DNA of 64,000 nt from Halichondria panicea. Taxonomy: Eukaryota; Porifera; Demospongiae; Suberitida; Halichondriidae. A model generated the notes under the pieces. It was not told where the DNA came from, did not search any database, and saw nothing but the letters and a program-made list of their open reading frames with translations. This document shows, piece by piece, positions 1 to 11,873 of this stretch. Position 1 is the first letter of the stretch; the number at the start of each line of letters is the position of its first letter. The stretch is from the NCBI RefSeq assembly GCF_963675165.1, contig NC_087381.1, positions 5,891,378-5,955,377 on the forward strand. The letters are read 5' to 3'. Both the position numbers and the translations under genes were made by a program.

Positions 1-1403
1 GTATAGCAAGTGACATCATTTGAGTACCCATCAGTTCCAACAATGGACATCAATACAACAAGTGAAGTATTTGAATAACAGCTGAAAGATACAACCACAG
101 TGTAGTCTTGCTTAGGAGCTGGATCACTAGGAGTGACGCTAAAGCGCATTATTTGTATTTGAGCTCGATCATTAACTATGTGAAATATATTAGATATTTG
201 ATTGGCTCCAGGAGATATAGACAAAACTCTACTTTCACCTTGTACACGATTACCTTGGGGAAAAACAACAAACGGTTCGAAGAGAATATTCTTTGCATTA
301 AAAAAATCTACACCATTGTCTACTAGAGGTAGACTATCACAAAGCTGTTCAACTGGAGAGGTTTCGATATTCTCATTGGCATCGTTGCAATACCATTTAA
401 GTGGTTTAAAGATATTTTGACAAAATCGGGAAATTGGGAGTAGTCTAAGAGCAGGAAATGCAAGCCTTAACCCATTACCAAGCAGAAAGCAAAATACAGA
501 ATCAAAATCTTTTCCTGACATAAATTTGGTCACATTATTTGCCTTCGAATAAATATCGCAAACTTCGGAGAGAAACATTTCAATTGCATTGCAAAACACT
601 TCACTCTGCTTACGTATATCAAAATTCAAAGATGTTGGAATTTGAATCTCATATTCGCCATTTGTAGAAGTTTTTATTCCGTTATATTGTGCAGATTGCT
701 TGTAAGACTTTCGCTGTTGGTCATAATCTAGAAGAACATCAGCAAAAATTGCAGCATTCGACTCTGTTTCATTGCACGTTTCAGTAGAAACGAATACACT
801 TGCATATGTTTGCGTACTACTTTGGCGCTTTGTTTCAGACTTTGACTTTTTAGACTGTGTGTCTTGAGGCAGTTGTGAGGGTACACTTGTCCATATAAAC
901 TTCGCTTGGCAAACATTTGGTCTGCCTCACTGTCTGTGATATTTATATTCTCGACTCCACTAGGCTCAGAAAAGTTAACATTAATAGTAAGCTGCTCAGA
1001 TCCATTATTGATGAAACATGTACTGTGGTTTGATTTGCATCCCAAACAAGATTAATCTGTGATGCATCACTGTCGTAAGCTGATCCTAGCGCCCCATCCT
1101 TGCATGTCACAGAGTCGAATCATCATTCTCCACACGGAATTCATTCACTGACATGGGTATGCCAGTATCCTTTGATTTATTGCCAAGCATGTAAATCACA
1201 TCCCCTTCAAGTGTTTCAGCACTCATGATGACTGGGTCAGCAGGGTTCACATGAAGCTTGAATGATACAGGCTGTTCCTGAGCAGTATTGTTGGAAAGAA
1301 TCGCACCCAATGTAATGGCTAAAATTGATACAGCAAGCACAAAGGTAATAGTAAGAACAATCACGAGAGAAACCTTCCTTTCCTGAGATCTAGACATTAT
1401 CAT
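1..1403 (-). pseudogene. Frame-shifted type II membrane protein, runs off the left edge
   Basis: The reading starts at an ATG at 1403. After a short basic N-terminus (MIMSRSQERK) comes one hydrophobic segment of about 23 residues (roughly residues 12-35) rich in V, L, I and T: a signal anchor with the rest outside. The first frame stops near 1107. Coding-like sequence continues in a second frame to about 1020, in a third to about 880, and then in the original frame as one open stretch of about 300 codons to base 1, where the window ends. The later part has several cysteines and N-glycosylation sites but no domain I recognise. All three shifts go the same way, as single-base losses would. The long single-exon genes at 4.6-6.8 kb and 16.7-19.0 kb are unbroken, so poor base quality across the window is unlikely. 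A spliced-out intron spanning the shifts is possible, but I see no good splice pair. Confidence 0.5.
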
Positions 1404-1574
1404 TTGCCAGCATTCAATTTGTTGTAATCAATGCACTAAAGAATGATATGCAATTATAAGTTCCAGAATCTATCCGTATACTGCATGTGAACACATCATA
1501 GATTACGGCTGGTATAATTATGTCATGGTTTGTTGTGTTACTTTAGTCTCAGCTCCATTAAGTATATATACATC

Positions 1575-3040
1575 GAACTAAAAAAACATTTGCAATGTGA
1601 ACGTTATCATGCATAATTTAGTTAATTTTGTTTTGGAGGTTATGTTGTTCATGGGTAGACCTATTGTCAGATGAAAAATCAGCTTGTTTCGCACATCCGT
1701 TCTCATCTGGCAGCTGTCTGATAATTGATACTTTAGTCTAGTCTACCTCCTCCCAGGTTTTTTTACATATAGCATCCTTTAAATGCAGTTAACAAAAGCC
1801 TTCAGCTGGTGCAATCTCAACTAGACAATTCCAACGAGCAGTTTGGAGGTCAATTGCAAACTCAATCGCTTCAAAGGCTATACAAGATCAGCTAAATACT
1901 ACCAGTTGGATTTTACAACAAAGCCTTTCTGAGCAAGAAAACAGACTAGAGAATTTAGAGTTTATTGTGAAAGAGCTTGAACAATTTCATTTGGGTATCC
2001 TTAACCCCAGCAAACTCTTGCAGTGACATCTCTCAAGACCGACCATTTGGAGAATATTGGATTACCACTGACAGTATTAGCTCTCCTGTTCAGGTCTACT
2101 GTGACATGAATCGAACAAGCTGTAGCTGCAACACTGCAGGAGGATGGATGAGAGTAGCCAACCTTGACATGACTGATCCCAACCAAAACTGCCCAGAGGG
2201 ATTGAGATTTATAAGAAGGACAGAACCACCACTGCGTACTTGCGGCAGACATGCACCAGGTTGTCTGTCTACTACCTTTTCAAGCTATGGGGTGGAGTAT
2301 TTAAAAGTGTGTGGTCGAATTGTTGCATATCAGGATATAGAGAACTTCAGATGTTTTCAATCCATATATCCATATAACAGAGCTTTATCCATTGATGATG
2401 TTTACGTTGATAGTTTGAGCCTAACCCACGGACAGTCGCCTCGTCAGCACATCTGGACATTCGCTAATGCAATTTGTTATGTATGTCCCCCTGCACAAGA
2501 CCTGACTTCCCCTACACTGGAGTTGTACCTCCCTTCATTGGTCAAGATTACTTCTGTGAAACTGGAAGCCGGCAAGCGTTTAGTTTTAATATCTTACTCA
2601 GATGATCCACTCTGGGATGGTCAGGGATGCAGGGGTACCAGACTTGCTGTGAGTTCAAAAACCCACTGTGGTTCTGCAAGCAACTCCCTCAACCAACTAC
2701 AGATGATATCGAGTTGAGGCTTTGTGGTGATGAGGATATTAACAATGAAGATATACCCATTGAAATATACATTCACTGAACAAGCTTTCATTACTATGTA
2801 CGTATAGTGTTATACATGCATGTATAATAGTTGCATGCTATTGCCATGCCCATGAATATATATGCAAACTAATAAAAACTAGTACTCCTGCAAGTGGTGT
2901 GAGGACGAGCATGTGAATGACGTTGTATAACGGATGGAGTTATGTTCTCGCGAGGATTTCTTGTTTCTACACATTTTGGTGTTTCCCCCATGCAGCCAAT
3001 CCTAGCAACTTTTCACATTGCAAATGTTTTTATACTTTAC
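1575..3040. repeat. Inverted-repeat pair enclosing the fibrinogen-like pseudogene
   Basis: The left end at about 1575-1607 carries the terminal sequence AACTAAAAAAACATTTGCAA followed by TGTGAACG. The right end at about 2925-3038 is a degraded inverted copy, about 110 bases, of the terminal arm seen intact at 46913-47420 and 54873-55943. Only about 30 bases of the left arm survive, so this is either an old element with a worn left arm or two independent insertions. Confidence 0.5.
1780..2779 (+). pseudogene. Fibrinogen-like (sponge type) gene, broken by frameshifts
   Basis: The 5' part (about 1780-1985) reads as a coiled coil rich in Q, L and E. From about 1990 it reads as the sponge fibrinogen-like domain: a PVQVYCDMN segment, a GGWMRVANLDMTDPNQNCPE segment, a HGQSPRQHIWTFANA segment and a DDPLWDGQGC segment. 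The family is normally one uninterrupted module. Here the frame changes near 1985, 2490, 2590 and 2640, and each piece on either side still matches the family, ending at a stop at about 2779. The frames alternate back and forth, as small insertions and deletions would give. The gene sits between the arms of an inverted-repeat element. I recognise the family from memory of sponge genomes; its function is not established. Confidence 0.65.
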
Positions 3041-3907
3041 AATTATAATAATGCACAAAACTAACTCTGTCAACACTTTGTGCAGGCAGAATTGCACAAC
3101 AGAATCCAAAGGAATGCAATAGCATGGAGCACTTTAAATACGTACTAGCCTCGTCCCCACACCCAGTTCCTCTCCTTTTTAATTACTTGGTCGAGAGAAA
3201 GGTGTTAGAAGCTTCATCTCAAGACGCCTGTATATACAAGAGGCCTCACTACATGTGCGTGTATATGGGAGGCTAATTTATATACTACTTGTGTATAGAG
3301 TGCAGTATAACTTCGATTATGCGGACACATTTGTTCTAGAGGCAGGCCGGATAATCGAATAGATAAACCGCGCCTTAATCCACCTCAGAAGAGGCCCGGT
3401 GCAGCTCTAGCGAACACTAAGTATCCACCCACTCAGTTTGTTATTGCACCCAGCTTTTACTGCAGGAGATATGCTTACATATAGTTTGCGTGTTTGTATG
3501 TGGACAGTCATGTAATGTTGCCATGTAATGAGTAACTACAGCTGATGACATTGGTGATTTTTTGGTTTCAACAATAAATATAGTCTCGATTCCACAAGTA
3601 CGCGGCGTATCATCAAGCAAAACTGTTAGGTAAAGATCAATAATGCAATAAGTGTTAAACAGATTATTTCCTCTCCACACTCACAATTTGGAGCAATTGG
3701 TAAATAAAAAGCACACATTCAGTACAAGAGTCCTACAGCTCTAGCTTTACAGTCAGTCACTCTCAGCACTCATAGATCACTGGGCCTGCATGTAAAGAAA
3801 GTACTACTCAAGCACATGAATTCCAGGTATAATAATATGTAGCTGGAAATTAATGAGCTAGCACATGCACTGTATACAATAAATGTGCATGTCCTACAGC
3901 AGAATAA
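2780..3907. other. Noncoding, with a short mobile-element remnant
   Basis: No convincing exon is seen. At about 3305-3365 there is a fragment of the type 'cagtataacttcgattatgc ... ccggataatcgaa', which looks like terminal sequence of a pogo/Tigger-like DNA transposon. The last coding exon of the Roc-COR gene could lie in this stretch (for example a few codons near 3785), but this cannot be settled from sequence alone. Confidence 0.3.
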
Positions 3908-6827
3908 TTATGTTGGAATGAATACAATCACATCGTTAATTACCTTTTCTTTCAAGTACTGACAGATCTTGGTAGCAATCTCTTCCTTCCCCAGATCCAA
4001 TAAGATCCTAATCAGTGCTCTGAAGGTTGCTTCGCTGGGTTCGTGACCTCTCCAGATTGACAAACAGTTGATCACTGCCACTTGATTGCTTCTACTTAAA
4101 AAAGTCTCTCGCCTCACGTCAGCTTGTTCACTGGCAGTCAACTTCAGTGGGTTGAGGTAGAGCTCCACATCATTAAAGTGCATAGCTACTGGAGCAAGGT
4201 CGTCTTGTGCAATCTCTCGATCCAACTGCTTGTCAGTGACTCCATGCTTGACCATCAACTCATGGAGGCTGGTGATCCCTGGATCCTATATAATACCGGC
4301 ATCACATAAGAGATGCAGAAAATTAATATAAGCTAAACAACCTACTTTCGTACGCACAAAAAAGCAAGTCTCTGAAGCACTTATAGAACCAAAGAATATT
4401 TAATTTGCACTGAAATAGATGTTGTACAGGTACGAACAACGCACCTTTTGATCATCACCACTGATACTAAATACAGAGGGATCAATATCATCATGAGCCA
4501 CACCAGCTAGGTCCTGTATGTACACGAGGAGCATAGCAAATGAATACAAGATTACGCCAACTCAATTCACTTACTAACATTCCACACTCACCAGAGGGTT
4601 TCTTCCAGTAAAGACGCTGCACTTGTTGAGAGTCTCCCTCAGACAGCTGTAAGTTCCCTCAGTCTCACTCCTCCACGTCTCAAGGGCCTGGACCACCTCC
4701 TGTATGGGACTGACAGACTGAATGTTGACAATGGAAGGGCACAGGATTCTTCTGTACATGCGACTGTTTTGAACTACTTGATCAAGATTTTCACTATCGG
4801 GGTGGGCAATTTCGCTGGCAAAATGGGAAACAAATGCACTGGAGATTTTCTCATTTTTCTTGGCAATCTTGTCACTGTGGATACACTGTATGGTGGTTTG
4901 ATCCAGGCCGGCGTACGGCTCAAACTGTAAGAGGTGCTTGAAGGTGAGGCCAACTTGCTGTGTTGATTTGATTGTGCCTCTGTTGGAGGAGACAGCTGCT
5001 GCAATATCTTTGATGTTAACCAGTGGGAGGTTAGAGGGATTTTTCAGAGGATGTTTGACAACTTGATTTGGATCAATCACCGTTTCAATCACATTCACAT
5101 TGCGACCAAAACTTTCAACAGTCTCACGGATTGTGCTCATAATTCTGGAGCGATGAATCAGACCTTCAGGTCGCACTGTGTCAGAGCGCATTTTGAGAAC
5201 AAGAGATTGGCCATTTTCAGCAAGTTCGAGGTGTACGGTAATCCCATCATCGTTGCACCAGCAGATCCCACTCTTCCACACAGAGCAGAATCTTTGCAGG
5301 GAAGGGACATCATGCTGTACTCTTAGGGCAGGGGCAAGGCGAAACGTGAATACTATCCTCAGAATGAGGACCTGAAGGCAGCGAGGATCGAAAAACTCTG
5401 TGTCTTGAGAGGTTTGGAGTATCCAACCAAAGTGGTACTTGATGCTTTGCGATTCTTCCCACATTTGCTCTGGTATTTCGATTCGAATGAGCCCGGGAAA
5501 GAAGAGATATCGAGTGTCAAACTCAGGAACAGAAGCATCTCTGTCAGTGGAAGAGGCAATCTCCTTCGAAATGAAATCCAAGACTTGCATGTCCATAATT
5601 TCGAAACACAGCTCTAAATGAGACATGAAGGCAATCAGTATCTCTATATCGAAGCCAAAGAATGCTTTCTTGAATTTTGACAAAGGTACCACTCCAGTGC
5701 TTGAAGCTAGCTTGCAATGTTGGCGGAAATTTTCAGGAGCAAACACAGTCCCAGTGACTCTAGACAGAAGCGTTGCTTGGTCAATCACTAAGAAAGACTT
5801 CTCTGGAGAGCTGTCATTGCGGAGAAACAAGAGGAGACCTCTTTTATGTAGTTGGTCGCAGATCTCTACAAGGTGAGGGACGGTGCTGGGTATGAAAGAA
5901 AGAATGTCTTGGGTGCGTTTTGACAGATCCTCGTTAAGATCGCTTTTAATTCTTTCATATACATTTCCCAACGTCAAAGCAAGGTCGTCTTTGAAGCTCT
6001 CGGCAAGGTAGATATAAAAAGTGTGAGCATTCAGGCTGATAGTTTCTGGAGAGCGGAGAATGGCAGAGCTTTTCTGAATCTGTTTTCTTGCTTTTGTCAT
6101 GTCATTCGAATCAGCAAAGCGGCAATCCATTGGAATGAACTCTGTGAACATAAATCTCGGGAATTGCTTGATAATGGGGGCAAAGATTCCCGCTTTGGCT
6201 TGCGGATCATCTCCCATTTCCGTTACTTGGTCGGCATGGCTACCAACTACTATCACGTGGGCTTTGCCTTTCAGATTGGTGCACTGGTTTTGGACAAGAG
6301 TCAACCAACGATACGTGGATGCAATAATCGCCTGCTCACTTGCTACAAGCTTAGCACAGAGGATAATAATGGGTGGTGAGGTTTGAACAGCATTCTCCAG
6401 AATGGCACTGTGGCTCGTGTAAAATTCTTTCTGGCCAGCAAAATCAAAGTAGATGATTCTCCCAAACTCTTTGGTGTATACTTCATACGGTATGATCCCC
6501 ACTGTCCTCGCATCGACGCCATCTACGGGTCTTGCTCTCTTGAATATGGACCGAAACCCTTTTGGGCTCAGAATGGACTTCAACAGAGTGCTCTTCCCCA
6601 CGCCACCATCGCCAATGATGAGCACAAACAGAGGAAGGTGTGGGGGTCGCTCGGAGGAGAGCTTTCCGATGAGCTTGCTGTGTTCCTTGTAGACATTGGC
6701 GGCCTTGGCTCCGTGTTTCAAGAGGAGCTTTATAATCGCTGGGTCGTTTGCCAAATCGAGAGGTGTCTTGCCTTCTTCGTTGGTCACATTCGGATCGCTA
6801 TGGAATTTTACCAGTAAAAATTGCACT
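3908..6827 (-). CDS. Ankyrin - Roc-COR GTPase - death domain protein (ROCO family), 3' part
   Basis: The large exon (about 4592-6827) starts inside an ankyrin repeat (EEGKTPLDLANDPAIIKLLL) and then reads as a Roc GTPase: P-loop GDGGVGKST at about residue 115 of the open frame, switch II DFAGQKEF, and VVGSHADQ in the guanine-specificity position. About 450 residues of COR-like sequence follow. Exons 4445-4513 and 3954-4285 follow in phase 0; the last is a death-like domain (W at IWRGHEPS, helix FRALIRILLDLGKEEIATKI). If the intron is not used, the frame stops at 3908. ROCO proteins are multidomain GTPases; an ankyrin-Roc-COR-death order is known in animal DAPK1, but no kinase domain is seen here. 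The apparent ATG at 6949 is probably intronic, because the ankyrin repeat begins mid-exon after an AG at about 6828. The 5' exons are probably those at 8.4-12.2 kb. Confidence 0.8.
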
Positions 6828-7301
6828 TTTGATTTTTGATTTTGCTTTACTGCTAGTAAGAGGATACCTATAGAATACAGAAGAGATGATAATTCTACAC
6901 TAATGACATATCTAGATTTTAAAAGGGGGATTCTATAATTATAGAGCAATTACAGTACACGTAGCCCAAAATGTTAGGGACCATGCCCCTTTTTGGCTTC
7001 AAGTAGCCTATAGAATCTGCATGTATATAACTTATATAGCTGGCTAGCTACTAGGCTAGACATGGAGACTGAGTCTTTAAGTTACCTAAACTGCACAAAT
7101 AAAGCTTAGCAAGGCTTACAAGAAAAACTTGCTAAAAAACTTGCTAACTAGTGCTTTGAACCCAAAGAACACCCTCTAGTCCGCCACTGTTACAGCTATA
7201 TAAACATCGAATAACAGGAATATTTGGCGATTGAGCGAATCGAAGATCGCTAAATTTGAAACTGCCGATATTAAAACTAAATGGTGGTACTAACGTAACT
7301 T

Positions 7302-7336
7302 AGAGGTGGGTCCCCCACGAATGTGGGGGACCCACC
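7302..7336. repeat. Perfect hairpin
   Basis: A 15-base stem (AGGTGGGTCCCCCAC and its exact complement) surrounds a 4-base GAAT loop. A partly matching copy of the stem-loop sequence follows at about 7340-7372. Confidence 0.7.
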
Positions 7337-8084
7337 TATACAGGGTCTCCCGCATTCGTGGGGGTTTCACCCACCCACACCCACACACACACACCCACAC
7401 ACACACAACGCAGTATATTCCTGTGAAAAGTGACTATTTTTTGCGTGACATTTGCTGTGAAAATCATGCATCACTTTGTACAGTGCAAAACAAATTCGGT
7501 TTAAATGGCTTATTTTACAGTAACTCCGGTTGTTCATAATCAAGAGCTAGCAACATTAACACTTATTATGTAATGGAAACTCTCGCTGGAACTTATAAGT
7601 CAAAGGATACGTGGACAATCAGCTGATAAAAAGGAGCTCATGACACGTACTACACCTTATTAAGGTGTTTTGTGGGTATTCTGCGAATGAGAGTAAAATT
7701 AATTGCAAAAATTTGTACTAGATCTAGCAACGAATGTCATTAAAACTACTTACGACTACTTCCGAACGCTTTGAATAACATTCCTTTCACAACTTGAGCT
7801 GAATTTAATACCGTATAGTGTAATTTTCGGGGGTTAAATATTTGTGGTTGAGCAATTATTTGCTATAATCATACATAAAATACTAACGACAATTATTATG
7901 CTTGTTACAAATTAAAAATAAACGCCAGATTTTACGATTATTTTACGTCAGTGCACGATTACCCAGATGTTGGGTAATTGTGGTACACGTGTGCAATGGG
8001 CACCAGGCCTTTTTTCGACCTAGCGTTCAATTAGAAAAATCAACCTGCATGCATGGGAATGAGGCTAACTCACTACTAGCCTCG

Positions 8085-8165
8085 TTCCCCCGAGTTGTTT
8101 TTATAGGCCGCCAACTAATATTTTTTCAAATTCGTTCTATTCAATAAGGCCTGGGACCAAGGCTA
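8085..8165. repeat. Short dispersed inverted-repeat element, ~80 bp
   Basis: It starts TAGCCTCGTTCCC and ends GGCCTGGGACCAAGGCTA, so the ends are imperfect inverted repeats. A second copy of similar length lies at about 22253-22331. The terminal sequence resembles the ends of the 1 kb element at 30.3-31.4 kb and the short copies at about 13545-13610 and 13720-13740. Confidence 0.5.
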
Positions 8166-8394
8166 ACTCACTACCAGCATATAGGTCATAGCGGTTTTAC
8201 AGCTGTAGGGATGCTATTCACTGTCCATTTTAAAACTAAGGCCCTGCAGTTATTCTGTAAGTTGACAAAAGTACAGTGCAGCACGTGCCTATATCCATAT
8301 AAAAGTACCAGAAAGATTCGTATATAAGAACGATTAACCGCGTATACTTCAAGTTCTAATCTATGATTACACTGAAAAACTTACCTCTAGGATC

Positions 8395-8659
8395 ACAATG
8401 ATGCTTGTCCACAAGATACTTGACTGTGTCCAAGTGGCCGTTGGCACAGGCCAGAGAGAGTGGGGTGTCACCAGCCTTGTTGACTATATCTGTGAAAATG
8501 ATTGACTTGTTGAGCTGCAAATATTCTTATTTGTGAATAAATGCTTTTCTTGAGGTACTATTTCACCTTTTGGATTGAGGCCCACAGTTTCCACAAGATG
8601 CTTGACACAGTCCAGCCAGCCATAGAATGCACTCACTGACAGAGCACTCTCACCTTCCC
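8395..8659 (-). CDS. Two ankyrin-repeat exons
   Basis: Exon 8567-8659 encodes one ankyrin repeat (ESALSVSAFYGWLDCVKHLV...) and exon 8395-8489 the next (AGDTPLSLACANGHLDTVKY...). Both have phase 1 introns on each side with clear AG acceptors and GTAAG or GTGAA donors, so each repeat is a self-contained cassette. They lie downstream of the death-domain exon and upstream of the Roc-COR exon on the same strand, and most likely belong to the same protein. Ankyrin repeats are protein-binding; the partner is unknown. Confidence 0.75.
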
Positions 8660-9007
8660 CTGCAGTTGGATAGCACGTCATTGTAGCGTAGCAACCAAGT
8701 TCAGAGTGGTTAGGCCACTTTTGGCTAGGCAAATTTTTGCAAGTCAATAGAATGGCTCATAATGCTCAATACCCAAGTCGCAAAGTCATAAGCAAGGCTT
8801 ACACTAGTCGATTACACCATTACCTACTTGTAGCTGCCAGGCTAAAACCAGACCAGCCAGCTGATCGCTTGCTACGGCCTTGTGCAGATGCCATGTATAT
8901 AGTACTATAATTATACTTGTGGTGTACAACATTGTTTCTAGTAGGAATTTCCCAAAACAAGAATGTTACAAACGCAAGTAATTTAACTGAAGCAGTCATT
9001 TGCTGAC

Positions 9008-9256
9008 CTTGCTGAGTGCACACACTCTCAGCCAACTTGTACTCTCCAATGCTCACTAGAGCTTCCACAATATCCTTCCACTGCATGTCAATATTCTTAA
9101 TTTTGGCTGCCTGGAGAGTTGCTGCTGTGGGATGTTGACTCTTCTTTATGGTTTCCAGTTGGTCATTGCCCAATCCCAAGCGAACACCAAGTTGAAGCCA
9201 TTGGTCACATTCCAGCTGACTCAGTTGTTCCAGTGTTGGGTACGAAGACAGAGGAT
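9008..9256 (-). CDS. Death-domain exon
   Basis: The exon reads as about 80 residues with the death-fold pattern: WLQLGVRLGLGNDQLETIKK, then a tryptophan at MQWKDIVEALVSIGEYKLAE and a C-terminal helix. The acceptor is GTAG at about 9257 and the donor GTCAGC at about 9007, phase 1 on both sides. It precedes the ankyrin exons at 8.4-8.7 kb, an order I recall for sponge death-ankyrin proteins. If all exons from here to 3.9 kb form one gene, the protein carries death domains at both ends. It could instead mark the start of a new gene. Confidence 0.7.
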
Positions 9257-9774
9257 CTACATAATAGTTAAATAGTATATGCTTAGGAGGAGATTTAGAA
9301 ACCAAAAAGACTCCTATATAGTATTCCGAGTGTACTAAGGGGGCCATAAATTGTTCATTTTATTTCCCTATAGCAGTTTACTTGTACATAATTATACTAC
9401 CAAGGGTTTATTAATTATAAAGAGAAGAAGGCACACTATCCTATACGTACTCAACAAAATTCATATCGGAGGCAGGATATACTACAAAGAAAAATATGTT
9501 AAAAATAGCATTCTTCGTATGGGCGGAAGGCCTATACCACGAGTCTGAGAATAGTCCGAGTTGCATGCCCTCTTCTTTTTATAAACCCTTGATACAGTGC
9601 AATATCACAGATGCCATGGCAAAGCACATGTGTGAGTGTGGTTTCCTAGCATTGAAACGTGAAATTTGCACCCGCAAAAAAATCCCGCTATACGGTGTTT
9701 GTGTGCAGGAATGTGTCACATCATTTTGATGGATCAAAGTTAGACCAATCTGATTATTACACTATTCACAAATA

Positions 9775-10101
9775 CAGTAGACTCTCAGTAATCCAGCCAC
9801 CTTTGGGACAGTGCAGCTTCTCCGGAATAGCGAGGTGGCCGTATTTCAGAAATGTTGTGGTTCTGTCTCAAGAATTATAAATCATTATGCTCTTGTAATC
9901 CATCTTTATTTGCTAAACCACACCCAAAGCGTAATATCCGGCCGTAATAAATACAACCTAGTTTGGGGCGGCCATGCAGTATACGGAATAACGAGTGGCC
10001 ACATTTCAGGGCGAGTTTTGTGCAGTAAAAATCACCAAAAGGTCGGTATAATTGTATCGAAGTGGCTGTAATTCAGAGCCAGAATAGCGTGAGTCTACTA
10101 A
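9775..10101. repeat. Pogo/Tigger-like short inverted-repeat element, ~325 bp
   Basis: The left end reads ACAGTAGACTCTCAGTAATC and the right end, read inverted, GTTTAGTAGACTCACGCTAT. Such ends are typical of non-autonomous pogo-type elements. Internal sequence repeats the theme of GGCC- and AGTGGCC-flavoured motifs and encodes nothing. Confidence 0.55.
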
Positions 10102-10315
10102 ACACAAATAAATATTATTCAACATTTGATGGATCTAGGTTCGAAGGTTTAACCAATCATATACTTATTGCATTACTCCAAACACCTTTAGAGAAAAAAT
10201 AATTATGACCAACTGCGATTCAACATGCACTTGTATTGACTGTGCATGTATGACATCACACGGACTAGCTGTATTATACTGACCATGTAACTCACTAGAT
10301 ACCTACTCAACTCAC

Positions 10316-10408
10316 CTCTAGGTCCAGGCTGGAACTCCTCCACATAGTCAGCCAAGGTAAGGTGCACGCTATATGTGGCAGCAGTCCGTCCATCACTGTC
10401 CTTGATAT
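10316..10408 (-). CDS. Degenerate ankyrin-type exon (FQPGPR family)
   Basis: The exon encodes about 31 residues (DSDGRTAATYSVHLTLADYV then EEFQPGPR) with phase 1 introns on both sides. It matches the first half of an ankyrin repeat, with a distinctive YVEEFQPGPR end. Two relatives lie at 28055-28158 and 28816-28893, so it is a shuffled cassette. It is probably an exon of the death/ankyrin/ROCO gene, but it could be an orphan. Confidence 0.55.
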
Positions 10409-11025
10409 CTGTATGCATGGTTAGTTGAACAGGATTTGAGCATGAACTGACAGTATTGTGCATGCTAGTACCCACCCAGGCATTGATGAAACATACAAAA
10501 CGATATAATATTGGCTTGTCAAACCAAGCAAAAATATATTTTGATGTTTTGACAAATCTATAAATTATTATAACTGGAGGTAAGGACGGACGCTAAATAA
10601 ATCGCCAATGTCTACTAGGATTGTGATATTACAGATAATTTAAATATCGCCGGCATCTTGATTGTTATGACAAGTTTTCCTAGCATAATACCTTTTGTTC
10701 TGCCATCAGGTGATATTGGTGGGACACTAAATTACCCAATTAGCACATAAAATAGAAGCTTATATATCTAGTCGTCTTGTCACTCTGCTACATAGATATA
10801 AAATACATAATTATCTATAATAGTCCTCCTCTTGTGCAATTAACAAAGAGAGACACATGGCTGTACTGTTATGTGATCATTATTTTAGTGCGCATGTGCA
10901 TCATAACTATGACCTTTGGCCTTCAATATTTGCATGCTAGGACACTGCACTATAACCGAACAAGTAGCTAAAATAATTATGGTCGGTCAAATAGCTAATT
11001 GCTCGGAAATTGACCGATGACCGAG

Positions 11026-11534
11026 TAGAGTAAGTCGCCGAACTCCGTCAGACATTAAAGTGCGTCAGGTAAAAGGGCGTGTAACGCACACACACTAACA
11101 AATGGCCATGGGCCTATTATCCAGCGAAAACTTGGATAGGCCAAGTCGCTTCCAGTCCGAGCAGTGATAACTTGAAAAAAACAACCGAATTTTTCGATTT
11201 TCGTCAGAACGATCCCCGTTTTTGCCAAACTACACAGCTATAGCTAACTGACACAAGCTGAGTACAATCTAGATAGAGTGCAGTACAGAGTGGAGCAATT
11301 CCCAGAATCAGGCGACCCTGCAAAGCGGAGCTACACTTCAAAAATCGAAAAATTCGGTAGTTTTTTCAAGTTATCACTGGAAGCGACTTGGCCTATCCAA
11401 GTTTTCGCTGGATAATAGGCCCATGGCCATCTGTTAGTGTGTAATTAGTTTGAATCAGTCTTGTTTTGTTTGTGCGTTACACGCCCTTTTACCTGACGCA
11501 CTTTGATGTCTGACGGAGTTCGGCGACTTCTCTA
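11026..11534. repeat. Foldback element, ~510 bp with long arms
   Basis: The left arm (about 11026-11210) and right arm (about 11335-11534) are inverted copies. They share AAGTCGCCGAACTCCGTC at the tip, GGGCGTGTAACGCAC, and a stretch around GGATAGGCCAAGTCGCTTCC. The spacer is only about 125 bases. The arms match well enough to suggest fairly recent activity. No protein is encoded, so it is a MITE-like or foldback transposon. Confidence 0.75.
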
Positions 11535-11873
11535 TTGTTATTTATACCTCGGCAGATAGTACAGATACATGCTTGTGATAATAATTATGATTTACAATCT
11601 CTCCAATTCTTCAATTCGTCAAAAATCTAAAATTATGTTGTCACATTTTTTCGCTTAACAACTGGTATTTCCAAATGAGATAACCCTACCTATACCGGGG
11701 TTATGAAACATGCTAAAAAGTGTTTGTGCATGGCCACCACAAGATGAATTGCGTATCTCAAATGTACCTCCTGTGAAGCTTTGCTAGCTATAGAATGGTG
11801 ACCACTGCCACACACCTCGACAAGATGACAAACACCTACTGACACAGCTGCATGGACTAACACCCAGGCTCAC

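Larger units (their letters stand above)
6830..8390. other. Noncoding, probably a large intron
   Basis: This lies between ankyrin exons on the minus strand. One half of an ankyrin repeat is missing between 8395 and 6827, so a short unseen exon may be hidden here. It holds a perfect hairpin (7302-7336), a CA-rich tract at 7370-7407, and a short repeat at 8085-8165. No protein-coding exon could be supported. Confidence 0.4.

Noticed and set aside
1107-1403. Treating the N-terminal 98-residue frame as a complete small membrane protein
   Set aside because: Coding-like sequence continues directly after the stop in another frame, so the stop looks like the result of a frameshift.
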